The position numbers and the translations under genes were made by a program. Shown here piece after piece: positions 1 through 13,000 of a stretch of 59,611 nt of DNA. Every line of letters starts with the position of its first letter. Positions within the stretch are counted from its first letter, which is position 1. Under the pieces are notes generated by a model. That model was not told where the DNA came from. It searched no databases and saw only the letters and a program-made list of their open reading frames with translations. The stretch comes from a virus: IMG/VR virus record IMGVR_UViG_3300047557_002845, positions 1 to 59,611 of that record. One strand, 5' to 3'.

Positions 1-1050
1 GTAGAAAGAAATATTTGGACAACGCTACAAGCAGCGCGCAGGCTACGCAGCGAGTACCGGAGCGCGGCTTAACCTCCGTCCAAAAATAGTATATATAAAG
101 TAGAAAGAAATATTTGGACAACGCTACCCGCTGCGCGCAGCTAGTAGCAAGTACCGGAGCGTGGCTTAACCTCCGTCCAAAAATAGTATATATAAAGTAG
201 AAAGAAATATTTGGACAACGCTACAAGCAGCGCGCAGGCTACGCAGCGAGTACCGGAGCGCGGCTTAACCTCCGTCCAAAAATAGTATATATAAAGTAGA
301 AAGAAATATTTGGACAACGCTACAAGCAGCGCGCAGGCTACGCAGCGAGTACCGGAGCGTGGCTTACCCTCCGTCCAAAAATAGTATATATAAAGTAGAA
401 AGAAAGATTTGGACAACGCTACAGCAGAGCGCAGGCTACGTAGCGAGTACCGGAGCGCGGCTTAACCTCCGTCCAAAAATAGTATATATAAAGTAGAAAG
501 AAATATTTGGACAACCTCTTAGCAGCAGCGCGCAGGCTACGTAGCGAGTACCAGAGCGCAGCTTAACCTCCGTCTAAAATAGTATATATAAAGAGTTACA
601 AGCAGCGCGCAGGCTACGCAGCGAGTACCGGAGCGCGGCTTAACCTCCGTCCAAAAATAGTATATATAAAGTAGAAAGAAATATTTGGACAACGCTACAA
701 GCAGCGCGCAGGCTACGCAGCGAGTACCGGAGCGTGGCTTACCCTCCGTCCAAAAATAGTATATATAAAGTAGAAAGAAAGATTTGGACAACGCTACAGC
801 AGAGCGCAGGCTACGTAGCGAGTACCGGAGCGCGGCTTAACCTCCGTCCAAAAATAGTATATATAAAGTAGAAAGAAATATTTGGACAACCTCTTAGCAG
901 CAGCGCGCAGGCTACGTAGCGAGTACCAGAGCGCAGCTTAACCTCCGTCTAAAATAGTATATATAAAGAGTTACAAGCAGCGCGCAGGCTACGCGCAGCT
1001 GCTAAGAGTTTGTCCAAAAGTAGTATATATAAAGAGCTACAAGCAGCGCG
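1..1050. repeat. Tandem array of about 99-bp GC-rich hairpin units
   Basis: About eleven head-to-tail units begin at 1, 100, 197, 296, 395, 493, 593 (shortened), 671, 770, 868 and 968, with a remnant at 1034. Each unit has an AT-rich part (GTAGAAAGAAATATTTGGAC at the start, AGTATATATAAA at the end) around a GC-rich core with GCAGCGCGCAGGCTACGC. The segments TTTGGAC and GTCCAAA near the two ends can pair, so each unit could form a long stem. Units at 593 and 968 lack the left arm. The array stops about 10 bases from the stop codon of the 5171-codon gene. I see no convincing gene in it. Its role is unknown; replication, packaging, 3' end formation or a neutral repeat are all possible. Confidence 0.9.
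222..994. repeat. 375-bp higher-order duplication inside the array
   Basis: The stretch 222-619 recurs at 597-994 with a shift of 375 bases. The copies share unit-specific variants, such as GCGTGGCTTACCCTCC at about 356 and 731, and the same shortened unit (593 and 968). A block of four units was therefore duplicated after the units had diverged. The match ends after GGCTACGC at 619 and 994. Confidence 0.85.
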
Positions 1051-1058
1051 CGCTATAG

Positions 1059-4000
1059 TTAAACAATGTCAGCATAGTCAGCGGACATAAAGTAATTAAT
1101 ATCAGAGAGAAAAACCTGTCTATCAACAAAGGATAAATAAGCAAGAGGGTCAGAGGAGAGATGAAGATTATTTGTATCATCCTCTGACACTTTTAAAGAA
1201 ATAGAAGGGATAGGAGAGTCAGGGTTAGGGGTAAGGACGGCTACAGCAGTGGTAGGGCGGCTAGAATAAGGATTAGATTGAGGATGCTGAGGGTGTTTAG
1301 GAGATTGACCGCCTTGAGCAGAGGATAACATAACACGAGCGTTTATTTTAGAGATTTTACGTTTAGAAGATTGAAGGTAGGATATACCTAAGTCTAGTTC
1401 CCTGTTAATTGCTTCAAGTTCAGAAAAAGAAAGACCAGAGTTAGCTGAGATAATATCCTGTTGTTGTTGGGGGGAAAGAGAGTAAGGAGAAGAAGGTTTA
1501 GGAGAAAAAACAGCGCGCGGCTGTATATTAGCAGTGTCCTTAGGTGTTTTTGCTTGAGTATTAGTAGAGTTCTTAGGTGTTTTTGCTTGTGTATTAGTAT
1601 TTGGTGTTTTAGACCTAAGCTGTTCTGCTTGACGAATTCTGTATCTGTCCATTAAGAACCTAATGAAATTATTTTTCCTACCTTCAGGAGTTCCATGCCC
1701 CCCATAATTTCTAGTAATAGTAATACTAGTATATTCTCTGGATAGTTTATCAAGAACAGCCTCTGAGAAGTTTCCATCAATTACATCCTGTAGTATACCC
1801 CGCTTTTCAAGAGAGTAAATAAACATTAAATCTTGGACACCTGGAGAAAAAGAGTTTATAGGTATGCGGCGGTCTACACCTTCAAACATTTTAGCTAAGT
1901 CTGGGGCATTATGGTTCATACTTGCTACTCTTGCATAAACAAAATCTAAAGCTTGATATCTACCCGATGCCGTAGACAGGTGGTCCGCTCTACGTCGTAA
2001 AGGAGTATGCCCAGCTGGAGCTACAAAAGGGTGTTGTATATTATTAAGTTTAGATAGTTCAATGTTAGAGCCCCCAATAATATATCCATATCCAAAATTT
2101 ACAGAGTTATTCCTAAAATCGGTCCCCTCCGCGCGCGCTACAGCATCTGCAAGGGCAAGTATAGCCGGATTAGTTCTAAGATTGTCGTAATACAGCTTAC
2201 CTTTAGGTGTAAGCCTATTATATAGTTCTGGTGTTAAAAGGTTACGTCCTTGAGTAACAGTTGAAGTAGATTGGTTTTGAGGTTGTGCAGAAGGTGGTGG
2301 AATTAGAGCGGGGGGTAAGTTATTACCCCAATTTCCAGTTTTTAAAGCCTTAAAATAGCGGTCATAAGTTTCTGGTAAAAGAGTTAAGTCAGTATGAGTG
2401 TTATCCCCATCTGGATATTGTGTACCTATTATCTGCCCAAAGAAAACCTTTTGCCCTGTACGTACTGTAGCTCGTATATGTATCGCCCTACCTAGAAATT
2501 TTGTCATCTCCCGATCTTTATATATACTCACATAAGAGTTTTTACCCGCACTGACTACTTTTGCATAACCAGTAGCAAAGCTAGGCAATTCAACACCTAT
2601 CATACGGCCGCCCTTACGAAGAGTAATATCTAGCTTTACAAATTCGCGTGTAGTACCGTCTGGTCCTATATGTTCTTGTACTTCATGAGGTACTTTTTCA
2701 CCTCGGCTGTTTACATAAAAAAGAGATTGACTGCGCTTTCTTCTAAATACAGCATGGTGGGGATAAGCTTCTGCAAAAGAGCTTATGTTGTATTGCTGAT
2801 CCTTATTACCTCCGGACGGATCCTTATGTCCATAATTAGAAAAAGAGATACTACCCGGATAGAATTGGGGGTCTAAACCTTGATTATCGTAGATATCTGA
2901 ACTAGAAGCGGAATTAGAGGCGTAGGAGCTAGCGATAGCGTTTTGAATAGCATAAGATCTAAGTCTGGAAATGCGTCGTTGTTGGCTATAGCGATTAGTG
3001 CCAGCATGGAAGTTAATTAGAAAACCACTACCGGCGCCTACAGCAGTGCTACCACCAACAATACCTAACATAACAGGGACAGTAGCAGGAAGAGCAGTAC
3101 CGCCGGACAAAGCACTAGCGGCGCCTAGTCCAAGAAGAGCTAAAACACTAGCGGCGGCCCCTATAGCGCCACCTGCCATTGCGCCCTCACCGGCTTCTTT
3201 GGATAAATTAGCAAGGGCTCGGGGGGTAGCGTTGTACATACCATGTTTAAGCATTTCACTTTCTAGGTAATCTCCTACTAAAGCTTTTACAGGTCCACTA
3301 AAATAAGAAGTTAATGAAGATACAGCTATACCTAGAAAAAAGTTAGCTGGGTAGAATATAGAGTCTATACCTCTAGCCATAATATCTACTAAAGTAGACC
3401 CCATTCTTCTAGAAGCTGATTTGATATCATAATAATAAGAATCATTGTGTGGGTCTAATAAACCCAAACGGCGATAAGTTGAAACAAGAGGGTTATCATT
3501 TTTTAAGGAGACTTCTCTATTAAGAGTAAGAACAGAAGAGATAGTTTGAAGAGTGTTATGAACAAAGAAAAGATAGCCTACAGAGTCTAAAGACCGTTGC
3601 ACATACTTATTTTGCAAAAGCGGAGCTAAAAGAGAAGTAACAGCTAACATGCCGCCACCTATTTGAAGGGTTGTTCTAAGAGCTTGAGAGTTTTGGTCTT
3701 TGTCGTTTATAAGAAGGGTACTAAGAGCAAAAATACTTAGCCCAGTTAATACACCACCTTTTTGAATACTAATATTAGAGTTAGGAGTAGGAGGAGCTTT
3801 AGGGACGGAAGGAGTAGGTCTATAGAATCGTCTAAATAAGTTATGAGAGCGAGAGCGAAGAACACCAAAAGGTTTGGGTCTATAAGTTGGAGAAGGACGA
3901 GGTGCAGTGTAAGAAACAGAAAGACGAGGACTTGGTTTAAAGATAGAAGAGACTTTATTAGAGGCAGCACGGATTGAGCTAAAAGAAGATTTAGATAGGT

Positions 4001-7000
4001 CAGAGAAGAAAGAGTAAGCAGAAGAAGAGACTGAAATAATGCCAGGAGCTATCTTTTGTTTTCCAAAACTTAATAGCGACCTAAATTGTTTATTAAAATA
4101 CTGAAAATCAAAAGGTATTAGCGTTGCGTGTATAGACCTACTATCATCGTAGTTATCTAGCCAAGACAACGTAGGATCTTGTTCAGCACCAAACTCGCCT
4201 GTAAATGTACTACTACTAGGACCGCCGCCGCCGCCGCTAAATTTATTGTATGTATCTTGCCACGTTTTCATAGCGCGCGCGTTGTCTTTAGCTTCTTTAG
4301 ATAAACCTCCAGCATTCTGGTTAGCTTTTGTAACGTAGTCAGAATAAGAATCCTTAAATTCAGTTTCTGAAGTAATCTCGTTATAGAAAGATAGTAAATT
4401 AATATGCTTTGTACTAAAAGCCAATTGGCTTTTAACAGTAGTTTTTTTAAACTCCTTCTTAATTTGGTCTAGTCCCTGATCTTCAAGTAGTGGTAAGATG
4501 TCTTGTTTTAAGTTTGGATTCTTAGCAATTTCGGACTTGAAAAATGTAATGTCTTGCTCTTTAGGAATTGCTCTGTTTAAAATAGCATTTAAGCTAGTCT
4601 TAATTTCTGTGAAGTTTTTGTAGTAATGTATAGGTTTTACTTTTTTTTGGTCCTTACTTATAATCAGATATGATTTCGTGTTTATTGGTTGTATAAATTG
4701 AGCTTTGGCTATTCTTGATAAACTTAAAGGTGCAGCGTTATACTCAAAAGAAGCTAAATTACCCGTACTCTCTGCTAGTAAAAAACTCTCACTTGCAGCT
4801 TGTTTTACTGTAAGAGTACCCGGGTTTAAAAGATTACTATTAGGGACTGAAGAGTACGAAACTAAATCTAAAGATACAGTAGTATTGTAAAAAACAGGTT
4901 GTGGTGCTCTACTAGGGTTCATTTCAAAAGATGGATTTCCGTGTTCTTCCCAATAGTTTACTAAAGCTAATAAAGACTCATTACCACCTTTTGCAGTAAA
5001 TATTCTAGCCCCAGCGCTTGATCTACCCGATTCGTCTTTAAAGGCAGAAGAAACAGATAGAAAAGCTCGTTGTTCTCCATCTATTTCTACAACTGTGCCT
5101 GTAAGTATAGGGCTAACTTTGTCTTCTGATGAAATTCCTAACTGGTTTACCGCGTCGGGTTTAACGGTTAAAATTGACTCATTAAATTTACTACCTTGTC
5201 CTAGTATTTTTGAATGATCTTCCGGTGTTAGAGTTGACTTTTCAAATTCCCCTGTAAAACCCGCAGATACAAACTCTGTTTCTTTACCTCCTACAAACCC
5301 TTTACCCGGGACAAGCTTTATTCCAGTACTAAACTCATCGATACGAAGGTTATCTATGTTAATAGAAGCGCCGGGCTGCAGTTTGCTAGCACTTTGTATG
5401 GTTTTTACTTCTTGTGGAGGTGGTTCCGGTATAAGTGTTTTACTGGTTGTAGCTGGCGCCCGTTTTGGGGGTGGAGGTGGTTCCGGTATACCTGTTTTAC
5501 TGGCTGTAGCTGGCGCCCCCGATTTTGGGGGGTGTGGTCCCGTGTTAGGTGTGTTAGGTATACTAAAAGGTTTGTAAAAGCTATCTAGATGAAGAGTTTG
5601 ATGTATAAGTAAGCTAAGCTGTTGACCAAACCCTTTTAAAGGAGAAAAAACAGCCCCGGCGGATTTTTTTTCTATATCCAAATTTATATTATTTCTAGAT
5701 AGGTTATGAATCCAATGAACATAACCAAGTTTTAGGTTACTACTATGTTGGAAAGCCTTATTATTAAGTTCTTGTATACCTTTACCTTCTTCTAATACTA
5801 GGATACTACGGGTAGGAGGTTGTGCACTAGAAGGTTGAAGAGGGGAAGAGGGGGTAAAATCAACGGTTTTAAAATCTGGGGATGTGTGAGTAAAAGACCG
5901 CCAGTCTTTTTTAGTATCTACGCCGCTTTCTTTTATAAGAGAATCCATAACGGATTTATCTGTACCTTCAGCGTAAAAGATTTTGGTTACAATTCTGCCA
6001 CTCTTAGTATCTTGATATGAGACAGAAAGCGCGCTGTAATTACCAGTTGTATCTACATACCCCATAGTAACAAATTCATTACCCCCATGAATAACACTAG
6101 GGGTCAGTTTTTCTTTAACTATATCAGATAGCTTGTCATATTGTTTGCCATCCAAACTAGAACTGTATTTAGTAGTTAGTTTATTATAAACTTCATCGGC
6201 AGAATTAACAGTTTGAGACGCAATAGTTGTACCTTTAAGTCTATCTGTTTCTAAATATTTAATCTTTAATTTACTATTAGGAGTAGAGGAAGTAAAAGAC
6301 TCAAGGTCTTCGACCTTGGGGGCAACGCCAACGTCGAACCCAGGGAAAGATCCACCGCCGCTACTAGGGCGACTACTGGCTCTTTTAAAGAAGCTAGCAC
6401 CGCTGCTACTAGAGGCGCTACGGGGGCCGTAGCGGCGGCGGCGGTAGCGTCTACGGGAGCTATCAGCGTCATCACCGGGGACAGGGCCGGAGCCACCGCT
6501 GCTACTAGGGCGACTACTGGCTCTTTTAAAGAAGCTAGCACCGCTGCTACTAGAGGCGCTACGGGGGCCGTAGCGGCGGCGGTGGTAGCGTCTACGGGAG
6601 CTATCAGCGGCGTCACCGGGGCCCGTAGGAGGAGTAGAGCTACCTGGGATATCTCCGTCGTCACCGGGGCCCGTAGGAGGAGTAGAGCTACCTGGGATAT
6701 CTCCGTCGTCACCGGGGACAGGGCCGGGGGTAGAGCCAAGTGTAGAAGAGGCTTTAGCTACAGATTTCCAATTTCTAACTCCCATCCATAAATTAAAAAG
6801 ATTATTAATAACAAATGTAGTTAAAAGAATATTATTAACCGCGTCTTTAGTATAGGAAGAAGGGGATGCAAGATTATTATCGTTAGCATTAGCTTTAGAG
6901 GATGGGAAAATAAACTTAGAGAAGTTATACGCCCAATTATTAGAATATTTATCTTGCATTCCTCTTGATTCGTAGTAAGCTGCGTCGCCGAATTGTTTAC

Positions 7001-10000
7001 CTAAGTGAGAAGCAAAAAGACCAACAATACTTGAAATAATAAATGAAGCAAAAAGAGTTTTATAATTAGAGCCGCCGAACTTAGAGATAGCAGAATAGGA
7101 AGCAGTAAATGCCAAAGAGCTTGCTGCAGCGCCGATAGCGGTAGAGTACTCGGAGCGGTAGTTTACTCTATCTCGTTTATGTTTTTCAAGATTATTAAGA
7201 CGTTCAATATTACCAAAAGTTATTTGAAAGTCAATAAGAGTGAGTAAAGCGGGGTTACCTAAAAAGCGGATAAAGTTACTAAAAAACCCAGCGGCGCGAC
7301 GACCAAAAGTGAGTGCTGGCTTAACAACCTTTTTTAAGGTATCAATAAAAATAGAAGACCTAGAAGTGCTGGTGCTAGAAGGAGCTAAGCTTGGAGAAGA
7401 AGAAGAAGAGAACTTAGAGAAAAGGCCCATCAAACGGGGTAAAGCTAAATTACCTACAGCAGTAATACCTACCCCCACAGCTAAAGAGGTTATAATTTGC
7501 TCATTTTCGCTTGATTGTGGTTTAAATCTGTTTACAGCAAGGCGTGCTACGCCAGTAAATAGGCCTGTGCTAAGAAGAGAAAGACCAATACGTGGATTAT
7601 TTTTAAAAAGTTTAAGAATAGAAGGACTAAAAACAGAAGACGCTAAACCTATACTACCTGAAGCTAATATATTAAACTGTTGGTCCTCTTGCTTAGGATT
7701 AATACTATTAAACCCTTTATAGGCAAAATATCCAACACCCAAGCCAAAAAGGGTTCGGGGTGCTAACCTAAGAATATTAGGGGGCAAAGACTTAAAAGGA
7801 AGAGATTTAAACAGGCGTATACTAAGAGGTACAGCAGAAGCGGCAGTAAGAATACCCCCAGAGATTTGAAGGGTATTTTTTAGAGTTTGAGCGTTTTTAT
7901 CATTTTTATTTTGAGGGGTTGTAAACAAACCAAGAGCTAAAAGAGAAGCACCTAAACCTAAACCGAAAACTTGTGTTATGGGTCTTTTTAAAAAGCTAAA
8001 AGTAGAACCAAAAAAGGAAGAAGAGGATACAGTATTAGGAGTTAAAGCCTTAGAACGAAGATGTTTTTGGAGTCGGTCAGCAATAACAGTAAAAGCGGTG
8101 CTGCCAAGAACACCAATGCCAATTTGGGATAAAGGGTCAGTATTAGGGTTATAAAATTCAATACCACTTATAATGAGAGTTGCTAAAGAGGACCCTTTAA
8201 TAGCCGGTGACAAGTGGTTGTTAAAAAAAGTAGCGCCGCGTTGAGTGTAAAGGTTTTTATAAAGAGAAGCAAAAAAAGAGCCAGCCGGTTCAACGAGATG
8301 TTTGGATATAAAGCTAGAAGCTTTAGAAATAGTTTCGGTAGAGAAGCTAAAGATATTGTTATTAAGAAAAAACCCAGCGCGCGCTGCGTTAAGAAAGGCG
8401 GACTGACCAAAACCTATAAGAGGGTTTTTAGGTTTATTATAAGAGCGGTAAATAGATGCGCCATAAGTGTCAAAGTCTGATTGAGAGGATCGAAGTCCAA
8501 TAGCAATACGAAGGATATTAGAGATAGCTGGGGGGTTAGCAAATTTAGATAAAAGACGAGAGCGCCCACCTCCCCGAGAGGGGGAGAGGTAGGGTTCATC
8601 TACAAATGGATTACCTGTATAAACGGATCCTTGAAGGTAAGGATGAACAAGAGGGTCTATATTAGGTTTGTATGAAGCTGCGCGTTGTACATTTTGTTGA
8701 TAGTTACTAGCAATAGTTTTAAGGTATTCATCGTAAGAGAGGATTTCTTGTCTAGGGCCTGCAAAGGTATAAGAGTTAGGGACTTTACTCATTCTAAAGA
8801 GGTCATACCGTTGAGGTGTTTCTGGCAAAATGAAAGATAAACCCATTTGAACGTTAGGGTTTTCGGATACAAAAGAAGAGGAGTAAATGTTATTAAGAAA
8901 AGAGTCAAACAGAGAGAAGGGAAAGTGAGAAATGGGGCCTAAAAAAGGTATAGTAGGGAGATTATATAAAAGGTTAGCCGTGCCGTAGCGAACAGGGTCA
9001 AATACTGCTTTATCTATAGCAAGCATAGTAGATAAAGCTGATCTAGTAAAGCGTTTATTATTAAAAGTAGAATCCCAAGAAGTAAAGCCCCAAACACCAA
9101 GGCCCATAGCAATCATAAGAGGAAGGGCGCTAACACCAAAGCTGTTAATAGCCAACATAGCCGCAAAAGCGGCGGCTGTAGTTATTAAGCCAGAAGAAGC
9201 AGCGTAAGCACCCTGATATTTTTGAAGACGGTTAGTAGAGGAGATAGCTAAAGTTAAGCCAGAGAGGACTTCATAAGGGCCATGTAAATCTTGGAATTTA
9301 GAAGCTAGACTAAAAGCGCCTTGAGAGGATTGTAAAACAAGGCCAGTAATACCGCGTTGTTGAATAATAGAGTTAAGATTTTTGACAGGAATAGAAGCAG
9401 TTTTATCAGCGCGGGCTACAGTTGAAGACAAGCTACTAGTTTGAGGATTAGGTTTTTGTACAGGAGGTAAATTAGCTTGACTATATATATCCTTTTGTAG
9501 TTGTAATAAGGCAGAACCTAAAGCCTTTTTTATGCGAGGGTCCAAAACCTCATCTAACTGAGTACTATCTATAATAGAGGTTAGTTCAGTCAGAATACTA
9601 TCAACTTTGTTTTCTAATAAATTTCTCATATCATCAGTTATATCTAGTAACTCATAAACTTTTTTTGTCTGAGTAGTAGAGATAGTAACGTCTGTGTCTA
9701 AGAAATCAGTCAGTTTGGTTTTTAACTTATCAGTTAACTGTTTTGCTTTTGTATTAATATCGTCTGTTAGAGTTTGTTTTAAAGCCAAGTCAGAAGTTGT
9801 ATTTAGCTGGTTTTTAAGTCTAGAAACATCACGTATATCTGATTGTATCTCTTTATCAATAAAGTCAATATTGAATAGAGAATTGTGAGCATTTTGTATA
9901 CCTGAAGTAAGATGAGTTTCATTAAGAACATCAGTAATAGAATTGTTTATAACAGTATTATTAAGTTTTAACTTTTGAGATGAACTGTCAAAGGAGAATT

Positions 10001-13000
10001 TTATCTTTGAAACTTGCTCTAAGTTAGTTCTAACAGTGTTAAGTTCATTAGTAGTAGATTTAAGGACATTACCTGTTTGAATAGCATAGAGAGAAGTTAG
10101 AGTTTGAGAGCCGACAGCAATAATACCGCCAAGTGTAAAAGTAGCAAGGGGAATAGATTGAACAGCCAAAGCCAAGCCGCTAGAGATAGAGGAGTTACCA
10201 GATAGAGAACTAGCAACGTCTTTAAAAGTATCAAAAAAGTAACCTAAAAAAGGTATTTGGCTGGTTGTTTCTTTGTATTGTTTCGCAGCAATATCTTCTA
10301 AACCAATAGGGGTTTGTGAGTTAGAAGTAAAGCCTTTAAGAAGTGAAGTGACTCTGCTAATTAAGTTTAAAGAAGAATTAGAGTAGTTAGTACCTACAGT
10401 AGCATACATTTTAGGGAGAGAATCCAGAGGAGTATAGCTAAAAGGTATACGTGTATTAGCCTGGTCAATTCTTCCGGAGGCGTAGAGCTCTTTTAGTAAG
10501 GTATAAGCTAGTTCAATAGGTCTTTGATGTTTAAGATGTTGTAGTTGATATTCGCGTATAGTAATAGCAGTTTGGAAAGCGTGGCTGCTGTTTCTAATTA
10601 ATCCATATTCACTTTGAGAGATATAACGGCTAAGTTTAGCGGGCTCTTTTCTAGGATAAGCAAAAAGACGGTGAAAGAGTTGTGTAGTAGTTTCGTCTTT
10701 AGAGCTAGCTTCTGATAGCATAGCTTTAAGTTGCATAGAGAAATCGGAGCTAGCAAGTTGAGCGGCAAGAGTAACCTTAGAGCCACTGATATCAGCAGAA
10801 GAGCTTTGAGCCTGAGTATAGCCGCGAAGTTTATTTGGTTGAGTTTCACTAATACCAAAAGGACCTGCAAGAGAAAGGAAAGCGTTAGGGTCATCTCTAT
10901 AAAACAGGTTTTGTACACCAAAGATACCTAGAAGAGAGCGGGTAAGGTAATCAGCGTAAGAAGAAAAAGCTTCGCTAGAAGAGGAGGGGTTATAGCGCGC
11001 AGAAGAATAGTTAGATTGTAGAATGCGTTCTGTAGGGCTAAGCTGTTTAATTTGAGAATCAGAAATAATATCAAGGAATCCAAATCTAAAATTTTGTGAG
11101 TTAGTAGAGTTTACCAAAAGACCAACCGCGCCGAGTATAGCACTAATAGAGAAAATACGGCGAGCAGCAATATTAAGGCGTAAATTAGCTGTTCTTATTA
11201 GAGGTAGCTCGTAGTTTTTAAGTAAAGAAGGGTCAAGAGACTTTGTAGCTTGCTCATAGATCTTTTTAATTTCTTTTTGTTTGGTAGATATAAAATCAGT
11301 AGCTGTATCAGAGGGGTTAATATCTTGAGCGCGGCTAAAGACTTTAGCGTGGTGTAAACCAAAACCGTAAATTAATGTTATTGGGGCTACTGCTGTAAAA
11401 AATCTGTGTATCTCGCTAACTACAGGGTTTATAAATTGGGAACCTACGTTAGAAAAAGAACCTTCAGGTGCAGTAATACCGGAAGCATACATATAAGAAA
11501 GGATAAAAGGAGAAAATTTACGTGCTTTAGGGCCAATAGCTTTTATATAAGAGTCGCCTAATAAAGAAGTGCCAGCTTTAAGAAAAGCATTGGGCAGGGC
11601 TACCGTTAAAGATTGGCTATAGCCTACAAGATTACGGATAGTGTCAAAAGAAAAAGCAGTAAGATATCTAAAAGTTCTGTCTGAGGAGCTTATAGATTTA
11701 GGTAGTTTAGAAGCAAGAGTAGAAATATAAGAAGTAGCACCTAAAAAGTTTATAGCAGAACCTAAAGTAGTATCTTTATCAACAGATAAAAATTGTCCAG
11801 GAAAAGACAACAAAGAGAAAAACCCAGCAATTTGCATTTGTTGTTCATACTGCTGTTTAAGTTGGTCAACAGAGGTAGATGAAGGTGAAGCTAAGGATAA
11901 GAGAGACTTTTTATATAGTTCCCGTTTAGCCTCTACAGTATTGCGTAAAGGTCTTACACTAATACTAAAAGGAGCAGTAGGAATAGAGCCTGAACCGAGA
12001 ATAGGAACAAACTGAAAACCCAAGCCATAAGTAAGAGCACTACCTTGTTTATCAAATTTACTAACTAAAGTAGCTTGAAATAACGGTGTTGGGATTTGAC
12101 TAGAGAAGGTATAGATATAAGATGGGCGTTTATCCCTTCCGTAAGTCAGGTTAAGAGCTCCTAAACGCAAGACTTCCCTTGAAGCAATTTCATCAACAGT
12201 AGCTTTATTTGAGGTTTTTTGTGTAGTTAAAGACCTTTTAATAATGCTCATAACTTTTAGGCCTGCTGCCATCTCTTCAGAACTAGGCTTTTGGCCTTCT
12301 CCTCTATCAACGGATTTTATAAAGTTTAGAGTAGCTGCAGTGAGATTAAATACTGTTTGTGTAGCGATAAGTGCTGCGGAGCCTCCTAAAAAAGCGCCCA
12401 TATAGCCGAACTTTAACCTTAGTCTATCTCCTCGGTCGCTAAATAAATATTTAGCTATGTTACTATCAAGATCTGGAGTTGAAGAAGAAGCAGCAGAAGC
12501 AGCGGCACGTAGTTCTTTTTCTGCAGTTCTTAATAGAGAGTCTGTAACACCTAAAGTAGAGAGGTCAACATTTTGGTAACGTGCTTGTAAAGTAGCGTTT
12601 AATCGAGAGACAGCGCTATAAGTAGATTTACGAGAAGGTAAAGCGTAGCCGCCGGTAATAAAACCAGATAGAATGATAGGGTATTTCAAGTAGAAAGGTA
12701 TACCGCCAGTAAACTCTATTTGGCTTACACGGTTTTCGTCCTTAGTGCGGGTGAGGTTAAAATCAGCAAAGATTTGAGATATTAAATCGCCGCTGTTTTG
12801 CATTACATGAGGGTCTAACAACTTATCTAAGATAAGAATAGGACCAGCCGAAAAAAGTACAGAACGTAAAGTCTTATTTAAACCTTTATTGCTATTATCT
12901 TTAATTTTATCTATAGAGTCATTACTATAAAACTTTGTTGTTGTCGAAAACTTCTCATAATCTATAAGGTATTGGTCAACTAAGCTTTGTAATTTTGGGT

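Noticed and set aside
141-791. Open frames on the minus strand inside the repeat array (141-416 and 537-791)
   Set aside because: The units are close to 99 bases, a multiple of three, so any frame without a stop in one unit stays open in the next. The peptides are repeats of the same sequence and follow unit edges, with no start signal.
1-1050. CRISPR array
   Set aside because: Units of about 99 bases are repeated without unique spacers, and no short direct repeat alternates with variable sequence.
7240-7722. Plus-strand open frame of 160 codons antisense to the minus-strand giant
   Set aside because: It is antisense to the long coding frame, and its basic, low-complexity composition follows from the codon pattern of that gene.
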